Shown: in pieces, positions 27,185 to 35,690 of the stretch | Numbering within the stretch: position 1 is the first letter of the stretch | Layout: every line of letters starts with the position of its first letter | Assembly: GCA_900553395.1 (NCBI GenBank) | Contig: USDJ01000001.1 | Span: 105,283 to 169,282 of the forward strand | Origin: an uncultured Mycoplasmatota bacterium | GTDB taxonomy: Bacteria; Bacillota_I; Bacilli_A; RF39; UBA660 | Direction: 5' to 3' | Length of the DNA stretch: 64,000 nt | The notes under the pieces: generated by a model | What the model was told of the DNA's origin: nothing | What the model saw: the letters and a program-made list of their open reading frames with translations, nothing else | Databases searched by the model: none | Translations under genes and position numbers: made by a program

Positions 27185-27952
27185 ATGGAAGAAAGAAATA
27201 TTAACACTGACGAATTAAAAAAAACGTCTAAAAGAAAAAGAATTGACAGTATAGTAAAAAATATTATCAGTATAATTCTATTGACATTATCGTTCGTATA
27301 TTGTTATGGTTTTACACACGACATTGCAGATACGACTATATTTAATTTAAACGAGCAACTTAGATTAAGCGAAGGAGTAATGGTAAGCAATTTTAAATTA
27401 TGGAATCTTGTTTATCTACCTATAATAATACCAATTGTATTAAATGCTACGATTATTTTAATGTGGGCATTAAATAAAAAGAAAACTATAAAATCATATA
27501 TATATATTTTTACATCATCGCTTTTTTTAGGAATATGCGTATTGTCATTTTCAAGCTATAGAGATCAAGTAAGAGATGAATATGTAAATCATGTAATTCA
27601 ATTTCAAGATAGGCTAGAATTAGCTGCGGATACATATATACATTTTGAGAAAGAAAAAATATTATCTGAACTATCAAATACAGATAATTATATAATATTA
27701 ACAGCTCAAGACTTTAAAGATTATGCTAAAAGAAATGATGAATTTGTTTTTGATAACCTTGATCATTATTATATGGAATATGGATTAGGTAATTGTAAAT
27801 ATTATGTACGTATTACGAAAGATGCTTTTGATGAGTTGTATTCAGGGGCAGTGGTAGGATGCAAAGGAGTGTTTAAGTATCCAATGGGGTATTCTAGTAT
27901 AAAATATGTAGAGCAAGACATAAAAGATTATGAATTAGATAAAGCCAATTAA
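27185..27952 (+). CDS. Unknown membrane protein
   Basis: A 255-residue protein. A charged N-terminus (EERNINTDELKKTSKRKR) is followed by three likely membrane helices (about 27-43, 76-95 and 101-118) and a C-terminal domain of about 135 residues with two cysteines (CKYYVR, CKGVF). I do not recognise it. The next gene begins with a similar charged segment (MEEKNTNAENL), so the two may be related or co-regulated. GAGGAGTGAG precedes both starts. Confidence 0.45.
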   Translation: MEERNINTDELKKTSKRKRIDSIVKNIISIILLTLSFVYCYGFTHDIADTTIFNLNEQLRLSEGVMVSNFKLWNLVYLPIIIPIVLNATIILMWALNKKKTIKSYIYIFTSSLFLGICVLSFSSYRDQVRDEYVNHVIQFQDRLELAADTYIHFEKEKILSELSNTDNYIILTAQDFKDYAKRNDEFVFDNLDHYYMEYGLGNCKYYVRITKDAFDELYSGAVVGCKGVFKYPMGYSSIKYVEQDIKDYELDKAN

Positions 27953-28033
27953 GAAAAATACAGATAATTAAACTTATTTTGCTTTAATGGGTTAAGTTAA
28001 GTGGTATTTAAAAAATAGAAGAGGAGTGAGTTT

Positions 28034-29092
28034 GTGGAAGAAAAGAATACTAATGCTGAAAATTTAAGTGTTTCCTTAGAAAAAGAACCAAAAATAAAAA
28101 AAACTAAAGGCAGTAAAACTATTATAGCTATTTTAATAGCAGCTTTATTAATTGTAATATGGACATTTATAATTATTAAATTGAATGAAAATTCTAGCTC
28201 TAATGATGAATACAATAAGAGAGTAGAAGAATTTAAATTAGAATTAGAGAATTTATTTGAGCAAGGTGATGCCATAGATGAAAATTATGTTTATTATGTA
28301 GGCGAATATTCAGTTATAAATAAAAATGCTATTAAAGCTGATAAACTATTGAGTTCACTTAAAAATGAATGTGAATATTATATTTTGAAAGATGATGAAT
28401 TGAACTACAAAACATATGTTAGTTGCACAGATGAAAGTGGAAGAAATGTCTATAAAGATAAAGGCTTTGATAACAAATATATGGAAAAGATAATTTATAT
28501 TTCTAATCCTAAATGTAGTAAGGCTAATAAATATATAGAAGAATTAACAAAAGATGGTTCTAAACAAATGATAGAATTTTGTATTGTGGATGACGATAAG
28601 GATATTGAGGTTTCAGCAGATACATTTAAATCTAAAGAACAAATAAAAAATTATTTAGATAAATTCGCTCATGATATAATTCTTTATAATGGAACGCGTA
28701 TCCAAAAGGTTGCAGATATGAAAGATTTTGATCGTATATTTCTTTTAACTGGTATGTTAGGAAAATCAATGCTATCTCCAACTTGTTTTGACAAAGAATA
28801 TCTAAAAAATAAAGAATTGGAGTTATTAAATGTTTATAAAAATAGCAATTTAGATTCTGAAGATCTACCTAATTATAGTAAAAATGATAAGTATTATTGT
28901 TATTTTACTTTAGGCGGTGGAGGATTTCCAGCGATTGAATTTTACCAATATAAAGAAGATGGTGAAACTTTGATACTTGAATATGTTGCTACGGAAGGTG
29001 AAATTTCTGGTACTAAATATGATTTCAGATTTGTTAAATATGAATATGATAATTCATATAAATTTGATGGTATGAAGAAAGTTGAAAAGTAA
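28034..29092 (+). CDS. Unknown membrane-anchored protein, paired with the 27185 gene
   Basis: A 352-residue protein, GTG start, with one membrane helix (about 34-53) and a long extracytoplasmic part containing six or more cysteines (for example NPKCSKANKY, SPTCFDKEY). The first 50 or so bases, including the ribosome site, resemble those of the previous gene. No family is recognised. Confidence 0.45.
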   Translation: MEEKNTNAENLSVSLEKEPKIKKTKGSKTIIAILIAALLIVIWTFIIIKLNENSSSNDEYNKRVEEFKLELENLFEQGDAIDENYVYYVGEYSVINKNAIKADKLLSSLKNECEYYILKDDELNYKTYVSCTDESGRNVYKDKGFDNKYMEKIIYISNPKCSKANKYIEELTKDGSKQMIEFCIVDDDKDIEVSADTFKSKEQIKNYLDKFAHDIILYNGTRIQKVADMKDFDRIFLLTGMLGKSMLSPTCFDKEYLKNKELELLNVYKNSNLDSEDLPNYSKNDKYYCYFTLGGGGFPAIEFYQYKEDGETLILEYVATEGEISGTKYDFRFVKYEYDNSYKFDGMKKVEK

Positions 29093-29104
29093 TTATTAAA
29101 TATA

Positions 29105-29130
29105 ACACTTAGCTTGGCTAAGTGTTTTTG
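29105..29130 (+). terminator. Terminator before the phosphodiesterase gene
   Basis: ACACTTAGC and GCTAAGTGT form a perfect nine-base-pair stem with a TTG loop and Ts. Confidence 0.8.
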
Positions 29131-29164
29131 TGTAAGTATCAAAATAATTTTCATATTATTTAAT

Positions 29165-29836
29165 ATGAAAGACCTATCATTTTTAAAATCAAATTTCATA
29201 GCGCATAAGGGTGTGTATAATTCTGAAATACCGGAAAATACTTTACCTGCGTTTTATAAGTGTGTTGATAAAAATTATATTATAGAGCTTGATATCCACA
29301 TACTTAATGATAAAACTATAGTAGTATATCATGACTTTAATCTAAAAAGGTTAACTGGTAAAAATAAAGTTATAGAAACACTTAGTTATGCACAATTATC
29401 TAAAATAAAAATAAAAAATAAGTATACAATACCTACACTAGAGCAAGTTATACACATAATATCAGGTAAAGTCCCTGTTATAATAGAAATTAAGGATGTT
29501 GATAATAATTCTTATTTTGAAGATGAATTAGTAAAAATCCTAGATAATTATTCTGGGAGATTTGCCATTCAAAGTACTAATCCATATGTTATTGACTGGT
29601 TTTTAAGAAAAAGGAAAAATTATATAGTGGGTGCCGTTGTACTTAATGATTTAAATTATAAAATTTTTAAGAAATATATTAGTAAAGTTGATTTTATTTC
29701 AATTAATAAAAAAAGTTTGCCTACAAAGATCAATATCAAAAATAAAGTTTTGCTTGGATGGACTATAGATAGTTTAGATGAATATAAAAAATATATCAAA
29801 TACTGTGATAATTTGATATGTGAAAAGTTTATATAA
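29165..29836 (+). CDS. Glycerophosphodiester phosphodiesterase
   Basis: A 223-residue TIM-barrel enzyme with the GDPD motifs: AHKGVYNSEIPENTLPAF (catalytic H and E), ELDIHILND, VYHDFNLKRLTG and IPTLEQV. These enzymes release glycerol-3-phosphate from glycerophosphodiesters. There is no signal peptide, so it is cytosolic. The ATG at 29165 matches the family start; 29114 lies inside the terminator and is rejected. Confidence 0.88.
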   Translation: MKDLSFLKSNFIAHKGVYNSEIPENTLPAFYKCVDKNYIIELDIHILNDKTIVVYHDFNLKRLTGKNKVIETLSYAQLSKIKIKNKYTIPTLEQVIHIISGKVPVIIEIKDVDNNSYFEDELVKILDNYSGRFAIQSTNPYVIDWFLRKRKNYIVGAVVLNDLNYKIFKKYISKVDFISINKKSLPTKINIKNKVLLGWTIDSLDEYKKYIKYCDNLICEKFI

Positions 29837-29867
29837 TATGTTATACTATATAAAAGGAAATGATTTT

Positions 29868-30542
29868 ATGATAAAGAAAAATGAGCGTGGATTATTAGTT
29901 GTTATATCTGGACCTAGTGGAGTAGGGAAAAATACAATATGTGATAAGCTAGTAAGTGAACTTGACAATATCTGGTTATCTATATCTATGACATCTAGAG
30001 AAAAAAGAGGTAAGGAACAGGATGGTGTTGAGTACTATTTTATAACAAAAGAAGAATTCGAGAAAAAAATAGAAAACGATGAATTCTTAGAATATGCTAT
30101 AGTACATAGTAATCAATACTATGGTACTCCTAAAGCCCAAATAGAAGAAAAATTAAATCATGGTATAGACGTAATATTAGAAATAGATATACAAGGAGCA
30201 TTAAAGATAAAGGAAAAAGTGCCTTCAGCTTTGTTTATATTTTTAATGCCACCAGATATGAAAACATTAAAGAAAAGGCTTATAGCTCGTGGCACTGAAA
30301 CTAAAGAAAAAGTGTTAGAGCGCTTTCACACAGCTTATAATGAAATAAATCAATTTAAAAAATATAATTATGTTGTAGTTAATGATGACTTATGTGAAGC
30401 TGTAGAAAAGGTTAAAGCTATTTTGAAAGCTGAAAAATGTAGAGTGGATAGAATTGAGGAAATATATCTTAATACTGAAGAAGAAAAGATACACGAAGAC
30501 CTTATAGATAAGGAATTCGAGAATGATGAAATGAGGATATAA
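29868..30542 (+). CDS. gmk: Guanylate kinase
   Basis: A 224-residue kinase that converts GMP to GDP. P-loop SGPSGVGKNT, the GMP-binding SMTSREKRGKEQDGVEYYF, and ILEIDIQGALKIK are all present. AAAAGGAAATG precedes the ATG at 29868. The C-terminus carries about 20 extra acidic residues. It follows the phosphodiesterase closely and precedes a methyltransferase gene by two bases. Confidence 0.95.
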   Translation: MIKKNERGLLVVISGPSGVGKNTICDKLVSELDNIWLSISMTSREKRGKEQDGVEYYFITKEEFEKKIENDEFLEYAIVHSNQYYGTPKAQIEEKLNHGIDVILEIDIQGALKIKEKVPSALFIFLMPPDMKTLKKRLIARGTETKEKVLERFHTAYNEINQFKKYNYVVVNDDLCEAVEKVKAILKAEKCRVDRIEEIYLNTEEEKIHEDLIDKEFENDEMRI

Positions 30543-30543
30543 G

Positions 30544-31416
30544 ATGAGACGTATTAGTATTGATTGGAAAGATTATGAATGTATAGATGCCGGTAATGGT
30601 GAAAAATTAGAAAGATGGGGAAGTGTTATACTTAGAAGACCTGATCCACAAGCTATATGGAATGTTAAATATGATAATAATTGGAAAAATATTGATGGAC
30701 ATTATTTTAGAAGTAGCAAAGGTGGCGGGGAATGGAAATTTTTTAATAAACTACCTGAATATTGGACAGTTTCTTATAAGGATTTAACTTTTAAAGTTAG
30801 TCCTACTAATTTTAAACATACGGGACTTTTTCCAGAACAAGCTACAAATTGGGACTTTATGATGGATTTAATTAAAAATTCAAAAAGAAAAATTAAAGTA
30901 TTAAATTTATTCTCATATACTGGGGCAGCTACAATGGCTTGCTCAAAAGCGGGTGCTGATGTAGTACAAGTGGATGCTTCCAAAGGAATGACAGAGTGGG
31001 CAAAAGAAAATCAAAAACTATGTCATTTAGAAAATAATTCTATAAGATTCATAGTCGACGATTGTTTAAAATTTGTTGAAAGAGAAGAAAGAAGAGGAAA
31101 TAAATACGATGCTATTGTAATGGATCCGCCTAGTTATGGTAGAGGTCCTAATAAAGAGATTTGGAAATTTGAAGATAGTATATATACTTTAATAAATGCT
31201 TGCATTAAGATTTTAAGTGATAAACCTTTATTTTTCTTAATAAATTCATATACTACCGGCATATCTAGTATAGTTCTTGAAAATATTTTAAAGACCACTA
31301 TTTTACCACTATATCCTAATGGTAAAGTAGATTCTGGTGAAATAGGACTACCTATTAGAAGGGATAACTTAATACTTCCTTGTGGTATTTATGGTAGGTA
31401 TATAGGTAATGATTAA
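30544..31416 (+). CDS. Class I SAM-dependent methyltransferase, RlmI/RlmK-like
   Basis: A 290-residue enzyme. The SAM-binding motif is LNLFSYTGAATMACSKAGADVVQVDAS (about 120-145), the catalytic loop is MDPPSYGRG (about 194-202). This is the pattern of COG1092-type enzymes, which methylate cytosine or guanine in 23S rRNA, but the PUA domain of RlmI is not evident. Its stop overlaps the pseudouridine synthase gene by eight bases, which supports an RNA-modification operon. Confidence 0.8.
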   Translation: MRRISIDWKDYECIDAGNGEKLERWGSVILRRPDPQAIWNVKYDNNWKNIDGHYFRSSKGGGEWKFFNKLPEYWTVSYKDLTFKVSPTNFKHTGLFPEQATNWDFMMDLIKNSKRKIKVLNLFSYTGAATMACSKAGADVVQVDASKGMTEWAKENQKLCHLENNSIRFIVDDCLKFVEREERRGNKYDAIVMDPPSYGRGPNKEIWKFEDSIYTLINACIKILSDKPLFFLINSYTTGISSIVLENILKTTILPLYPNGKVDSGEIGLPIRRDNLILPCGIYGRYIGND

Positions 31417-32065
31417 TATTATTTATGAAGATAATCATCTTTTAGTAGTAGAAAAACCAATTAATATACCTGTTCAAGGAGACAAAACTAATGATTTAGA
31501 TTTTCTTACTATGTTAAAACAATTCATAAAAAAAAGAGACAATAAACCAGGTAATGTCTATTTAGGCCTTGTTCATAGATTAGATAGACCTGTTGGTGGT
31601 ATTATGGTATTTGCTAAAACTAGTAAATGTGCTTCAAGGCTTAGTGAACAAATTAGAAATAAAACTTTTAAAAAGACTTATTATGCTGTTATTTATAATA
31701 AAATAACTGAAAAAGGTATGCTTGTTGATAAGTTAGTTAAAGATAATAAGAATAACATAGTTAGGGTAAATGAAAATGGAAAAGATGCCTTGCTGAATTA
31801 TGAACTAGTTGATTTTAAAAATAATTTATCTTTAGTAAAAATTAATTTAATTACAGGAAGATCACATCAAATAAGAGTGCAATTTTCCTCTAGAAATCAT
31901 CCACTATATGGTGATCAAAAATACAATAAGTATGCTAAACCAGGGCAACAAATTGCGCTATTTTCTAATTTAATTACTTTTGAGCATCCAATAACTAAGA
32001 AAAAGCTAACTTTTGAAATTGAATTGCCAAATAGATATCCATTTAACATATTTAGTGTAAAGTAA
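31409..32065 (+). CDS. RluA-family pseudouridine synthase
   Basis: A 218-residue enzyme. The catalytic motif GLVHRLDRPVGGIMVFAKT contains the aspartate of HRLDR (about 57). It then has LLTGRSHQIRVQ-type residues at about 150. No S4 domain precedes the catalytic part. It isomerises uridine in rRNA or tRNA; the exact site is not predictable. Ends 51 bases before the cwlD start. Confidence 0.88.
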   Translation: MINIIYEDNHLLVVEKPINIPVQGDKTNDLDFLTMLKQFIKKRDNKPGNVYLGLVHRLDRPVGGIMVFAKTSKCASRLSEQIRNKTFKKTYYAVIYNKITEKGMLVDKLVKDNKNNIVRVNENGKDALLNYELVDFKNNLSLVKINLITGRSHQIRVQFSSRNHPLYGDQKYNKYAKPGQQIALFSNLITFEHPITKKKLTFEIELPNRYPFNIFSVK

Positions 32066-32090
32066 AACTATTTGTAATAATTTGCATAAA

Positions 32091-32141
32091 AAACATATAT
32101 TTTATTAGGTGATATGATGCCTAAGTATAAAATATATGTTT
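32091..32141 (+). promoter_or_regulatory. Hairpin covering the cwlD ribosome site and start
   Basis: AAACATATATTTTAT (32091-32105) and ATAAAATATATGTTT (32127-32141) are perfect 15-base inverted repeats, extended by TAGG/CCTA. The loop contains GGTGAT and the ATG of cwlD. In a transcript reading through from the rluA gene it would hide the start site, while a transcript starting inside the left arm would not. Its T-rich tail could also let it act as a terminator for the upstream operon. Confidence 0.55.
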
Positions 32142-32263
32142 TATTTTTATTTATAGTTTTTGTGTGTACATATAACTTTATAAAAGTGGATGCTACAAAA
32201 CAGGATTTATATCTACCTTTGTTAGGTAGAGTTATCTATATTGATCCGGGGCATGGTGGATAA
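32117..32263 (+). pseudogene. cwlD: cwlD, 5' part (split by element 1)
   Basis: The first 48 codons of the spore-cortex amidase CwlD: a signal-anchor (about 4-20) and RVIYIDPGHGG, in which H is the first zinc ligand of the amidase_3 fold. The frame meets TAA one codon after GHGG because the element begins. Rejoined to 44819-45347 it gives 224 codons including stop, with GHGGKDPGT exactly as in the family. CwlD removes side peptides from muramic acid as the first step of muramic-lactam formation. Marked as broken only in the present arrangement. Confidence 0.9.
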
Positions 32264-32273
32264 TTTTATGCAC
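32252..32273. other. attL of element 1
   Basis: The crossover core CATGGTGG is followed by the element arm ending TTTTATGCAC. Symmetry of the reconstructed attP places the crossover dinucleotide at CA, 32252-32253. Confidence 0.75.
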
Positions 32274-32279
32274 GGTATA

Positions 32280-34358
32280 TTATAAAGTAAAATTCCAAAA
32301 TATTTTAAGTACTCTATTATTATTTTGATCTTTCTTTCCAATTAAAATTTTTGATATGAGTTCATCAATAATAAATCTATTCAATTTGTTTATATTTGCA
32401 TATTTTTGTAGTATGTCTTTTTTTTCTGTCTGCTTATTTATGCTTTTTAATTTACCTATTTCATTCTTAATCTCTTCACTTCTTAAATTAAGATTTTGCA
32501 TTTCTTTTTGATACTCTTCCTTTAGTAATACAAATTCATCAGTAGTTATTATGCCTTCTATTTTATCATTGTATAATGTAGTAAATCTACTTTTTGATTT
32601 TTTTAATTCTTTTTCAATAATTTCATTTTCTGATTCTAAAATTTGTACTTCCTTTTTTGAATCCTTAAAGTTCTTTTTTATTAAATAATTTTTCTCTAAT
32701 TTTTCAACATTAATATATTTTCTAACCATCTTATTTATTTCGTCTAAGACTATTTTTTCAAGAACTTCATATCCGATAAAATCTGTATTGTCACAGTTTA
32801 TGCCTCCAGTTTTTTTATGATTTCTACAATGCAAGTAGGATTTAATTACAGGGTTTGTTTTTGAGCCACATTTACAATTACTCTTTTGAAAAGTTTTGCC
32901 ACAAATAGCGCAATAAACTTTCTTGCTAAATATATGTATTTCCCCATTTTTACTTGGTTTAGATCTTGAGATTGGAGTAGTTAAAACATCAACTTTATTT
33001 GCAATTAAAGAGCATAATTCACTACTAATTGATAGCGCATGTTCTCTTAGCTTATTGTATTCTTTGGTTATTAATTTGATGTCATTATTTAATAAGCTGT
33101 TATTTAAATTTTTTATAAGTACATTTATTTTATTTTTATCTATAGTTGAATTATCTATATTGTTTTTAATAATATTTATAAGTTTGTTAGAATTTGTTTT
33201 TATATTGTCTAGGTCTATTTTTTCTTTTCGATCTGTAAATTTTTTTCTAACAATTTTTGAGATATCGGGGTCAACAATTTTATCATGAGCACATGCAATA
33301 ATACTTTGTTCATTTTTGGGTATTTTTTTAAATCCTTTAATATTATAAGCTATGGTTTCTGTTCTATGCTGTATTAAAAGTCCATCATATGTTTCATCTA
33401 ATAATATTTTTCTTATTGTATCTGTATTCCAAAACTCGGCTCCGTTTGGCGCTGTGCCAGATACAAATTTTGAACCTTGTAGTTTTTTGTATTTGCTAGG
33501 AGTTGGTATGCCTTTTTCGTTTAGATATTTACAAATCTTATAATAACCGTATCCGTTAGCGTACAAATCATAAATTTTTCTAACCACCTTAGCTGCTTTT
33601 TCATCTATTACAAGATGATATTTGTCATTTGGATCTTCAATATAACCATATGGCGCAAAAGATCCAGTCCATTGACCTGCGTCATTTTTAGCTCTCAAAG
33701 TTTTTTTTGTGTTTATAGATTGTTCTTCGATTTTCCATTCATCAACCATTGCAGTAATTTGACTTGATTTTTTATTACCTCTATTATAAGTATCAATATT
33801 ATCTACTATACTTAAAAATCTAATATTCCACTCTATAAATTTTTTGTGAAGATACTTTTCTACAAATTCAATACTTCTAGCAAATCTGGCTTGAGTTTTA
33901 CAAATATAAATATCAGTGTTTCCTAGTTCACAAAACAAAAGTGTTTTGTTCCATTCTTCACGAGAACCATCACTGCCACTTATGTCTTCTTCATAAAAAA
34001 TTCCTACTACATCAATTTTTTTATCATTGCAATATGATAGTAACATTAATAGCTGATTTAATATACTTTTGCTTACATTTCCTTTTTCTTTATCTAAATC
34101 TTCTTGAGACAATCTTACGTATATTATTCCCCTTTTATTAGTTGAATTTATGATTTTCCTTTTTTTAAAACAGTTAGGATTATTTCTTTTAGAAATCTTT
34201 AATAAAGATCTTAAATATTCAGTTACATATTGTAGATTATCTTCTTGTAATAAATTTTTTATTGTTTTAAATTCCATTGTTTCTAAATAGTTATTATCTA
34301 ATACATTAGTTATGGAACTACTTGAATTAATATGTGAACAGCTTTGATCATTCGTCAA
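32280..34358 (-). CDS. Large serine recombinase of element 1
   Basis: A 692-residue site-specific recombinase. Catalytic resolvase domain at about 75-215 (IIYVRLSQED with the nucleophile serine, then TQARFARS). Recombinase domain about 240-370, zinc ribbon about 485-530 (YCAICGKTF, CKCGSK, C...C), and a coiled coil about 565-640. About 75 unusual N-terminal residues precede the catalytic domain. The start is TTG, eight bases from AGGAGGG; the ATG in the spacer is followed at once by a stop. It reads outward to the left end and ends seven bases inside the attL arm. Confidence 0.92.
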   Translation of the reverse strand: MTNDQSCSHINSSSSITNVLDNNYLETMEFKTIKNLLQEDNLQYVTEYLRSLLKISKRNNPNCFKKRKIINSTNKRGIIYVRLSQEDLDKEKGNVSKSILNQLLMLLSYCNDKKIDVVGIFYEEDISGSDGSREEWNKTLLFCELGNTDIYICKTQARFARSIEFVEKYLHKKFIEWNIRFLSIVDNIDTYNRGNKKSSQITAMVDEWKIEEQSINTKKTLRAKNDAGQWTGSFAPYGYIEDPNDKYHLVIDEKAAKVVRKIYDLYANGYGYYKICKYLNEKGIPTPSKYKKLQGSKFVSGTAPNGAEFWNTDTIRKILLDETYDGLLIQHRTETIAYNIKGFKKIPKNEQSIIACAHDKIVDPDISKIVRKKFTDRKEKIDLDNIKTNSNKLINIIKNNIDNSTIDKNKINVLIKNLNNSLLNNDIKLITKEYNKLREHALSISSELCSLIANKVDVLTTPISRSKPSKNGEIHIFSKKVYCAICGKTFQKSNCKCGSKTNPVIKSYLHCRNHKKTGGINCDNTDFIGYEVLEKIVLDEINKMVRKYINVEKLEKNYLIKKNFKDSKKEVQILESENEIIEKELKKSKSRFTTLYNDKIEGIITTDEFVLLKEEYQKEMQNLNLRSEEIKNEIGKLKSINKQTEKKDILQKYANINKLNRFIIDELISKILIGKKDQNNNRVLKIFWNFTL

Positions 34359-34385
34359 TGCATTATCCCTCCTACTATTTATATT

Positions 34386-34526
34386 TTAAATTAAATTATT
34401 TTCTGTATTTGAAATAATAACGGCTAATTTTTTATTAAATATTTCAATTAGCTCTTCTAGGTCGTTTGTATCTGAAACTAATTCATTTTGAATAATATAA
34501 TTAACTTTTTTGGAACGCTTTTCCAT
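34386..34526 (-). CDS. Small ORF upstream of the element 1 recombinase
   Basis: A 46-residue acidic-tailed peptide starting MEKRSKKVNYII, preceded by AAGGGGGA. It lies 27 bases upstream of the recombinase start on the same strand, so the two are co-transcribed. Small genes in this place often encode recombination directionality factors, but no homology is visible. A small ORF in the same position precedes the recombinase of element 2. Confidence 0.45.
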   Translation of the reverse strand: MEKRSKKVNYIIQNELVSDTNDLEELIEIFNKKLAVIISNTENNLI

Positions 34527-34808
34527 TTTTAGATTATCCCCCTTAAATTATAAAATCATAATTAATACTTATAATTTAATTTATGCCGTATTAGCTAAAT
34601 TGATAACTAACATATTTTTATAAAATTTTAGTAAAAAATATAATATGCATTAAAAATATGATATAATGATAGAGATAGGAGTGGATGTATATTAGGATTA
34701 AATAGTAAGTCAAAATGTTTTTGAACTAAAAAAACAATGTTACATTTTATAATAATATTCTATTTATAAAATAAAATATAACAAGTAGTATAGGAGGGAG
34801 ATATAAGT

Positions 34809-35681
34809 ATGGAATGTTCAAAATGTGGAACTCACAATTCAGAAGGATTTAAATTTTGTGTAAAATGTGGAAATAATTTGGAGGCTGTTAATAACGAATC
34901 TATAAAAAGTAATGTGCCGGTGCAAGATAGCGCAACTGAGCATAAGCCAGTAGAAGAGACTAAGCCAAAAGAAAAGAGTTCATTTAATAAAAGTAATTCA
35001 AAAACAATAAATAATGTTTCTTTAAACTATTTTAAATATATAACTTCATTTTTGTTAAAGCCTTTTGAGACTTTTAAACAGGAGGAAAATAAGTTATCAG
35101 ATACTAAAATGTCACTTATTTTAAGTGGAATAGTTGCAGGAGCAATGATGATTATTAATCTTTTAACTTCAATGATATCAGCAATTTTTGTTAAAACTAT
35201 GGATTATTCTACTTTTAAATATAAAACAAAAATCGATTTTGAAGGATTAAAAAATTTAGACTATGTAAGTTTAATCTTTAAAAAATTATTAATATATGCA
35301 TGTATAATTGTTGCTATAGCAGCTATATATTATCTTGCGTCATTAGTAGTAAAAAAATCTCTTAATTTCATTAAGACGTTATCAGCATCTGCAAGTGCAA
35401 TTATGCCTTTTGCAGTTATGGGAATGATAGTATCTCCAATTCTTGGAAAGATATGGACTCCTTTAGCAGTCGTATCAGCAATAATTGGTGTGGTATATTC
35501 TATAGCTATATTTGTTACTTTGATAAATGATAGTGTAAAGTTTGATAGAAAAGATTTTGGAATTTATTTCCATTCAGCTTGTATTACTATTTTAGTAACT
35601 GCTGGATATTATGCATATATTAATATTATGACAAGTGAAATAACTAGTCAAATAGGTGGTTATTTAGACTTACTTAATTAG
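34809..35681 (+). CDS. Zinc-ribbon Yip1-like membrane protein
   Basis: A 290-residue protein. Residues 1-24 form a zinc ribbon (CSKCGTHNSEGFKFCVKCG), followed by a charged linker and about five membrane helices from about 95 to 280, with the spacing of Yip1/YIPF-type proteins. AGGAGGG precedes the ATG. It is the first gene of a short operon with the WG-like gene. The bases 34527-34808 between this and the recombinase unit hold only promoter-like TATAAT motifs (for example near 34660). Confidence 0.6.
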   Translation: MECSKCGTHNSEGFKFCVKCGNNLEAVNNESIKSNVPVQDSATEHKPVEETKPKEKSSFNKSNSKTINNVSLNYFKYITSFLLKPFETFKQEENKLSDTKMSLILSGIVAGAMMIINLLTSMISAIFVKTMDYSTFKYKTKIDFEGLKNLDYVSLIFKKLLIYACIIVAIAAIYYLASLVVKKSLNFIKTLSASASAIMPFAVMGMIVSPILGKIWTPLAVVSAIIGVVYSIAIFVTLINDSVKFDRKDFGIYFHSACITILVTAGYYAYINIMTSEITSQIGGYLDLLN

Positions 35682-35690
35682 GGAGAAATT

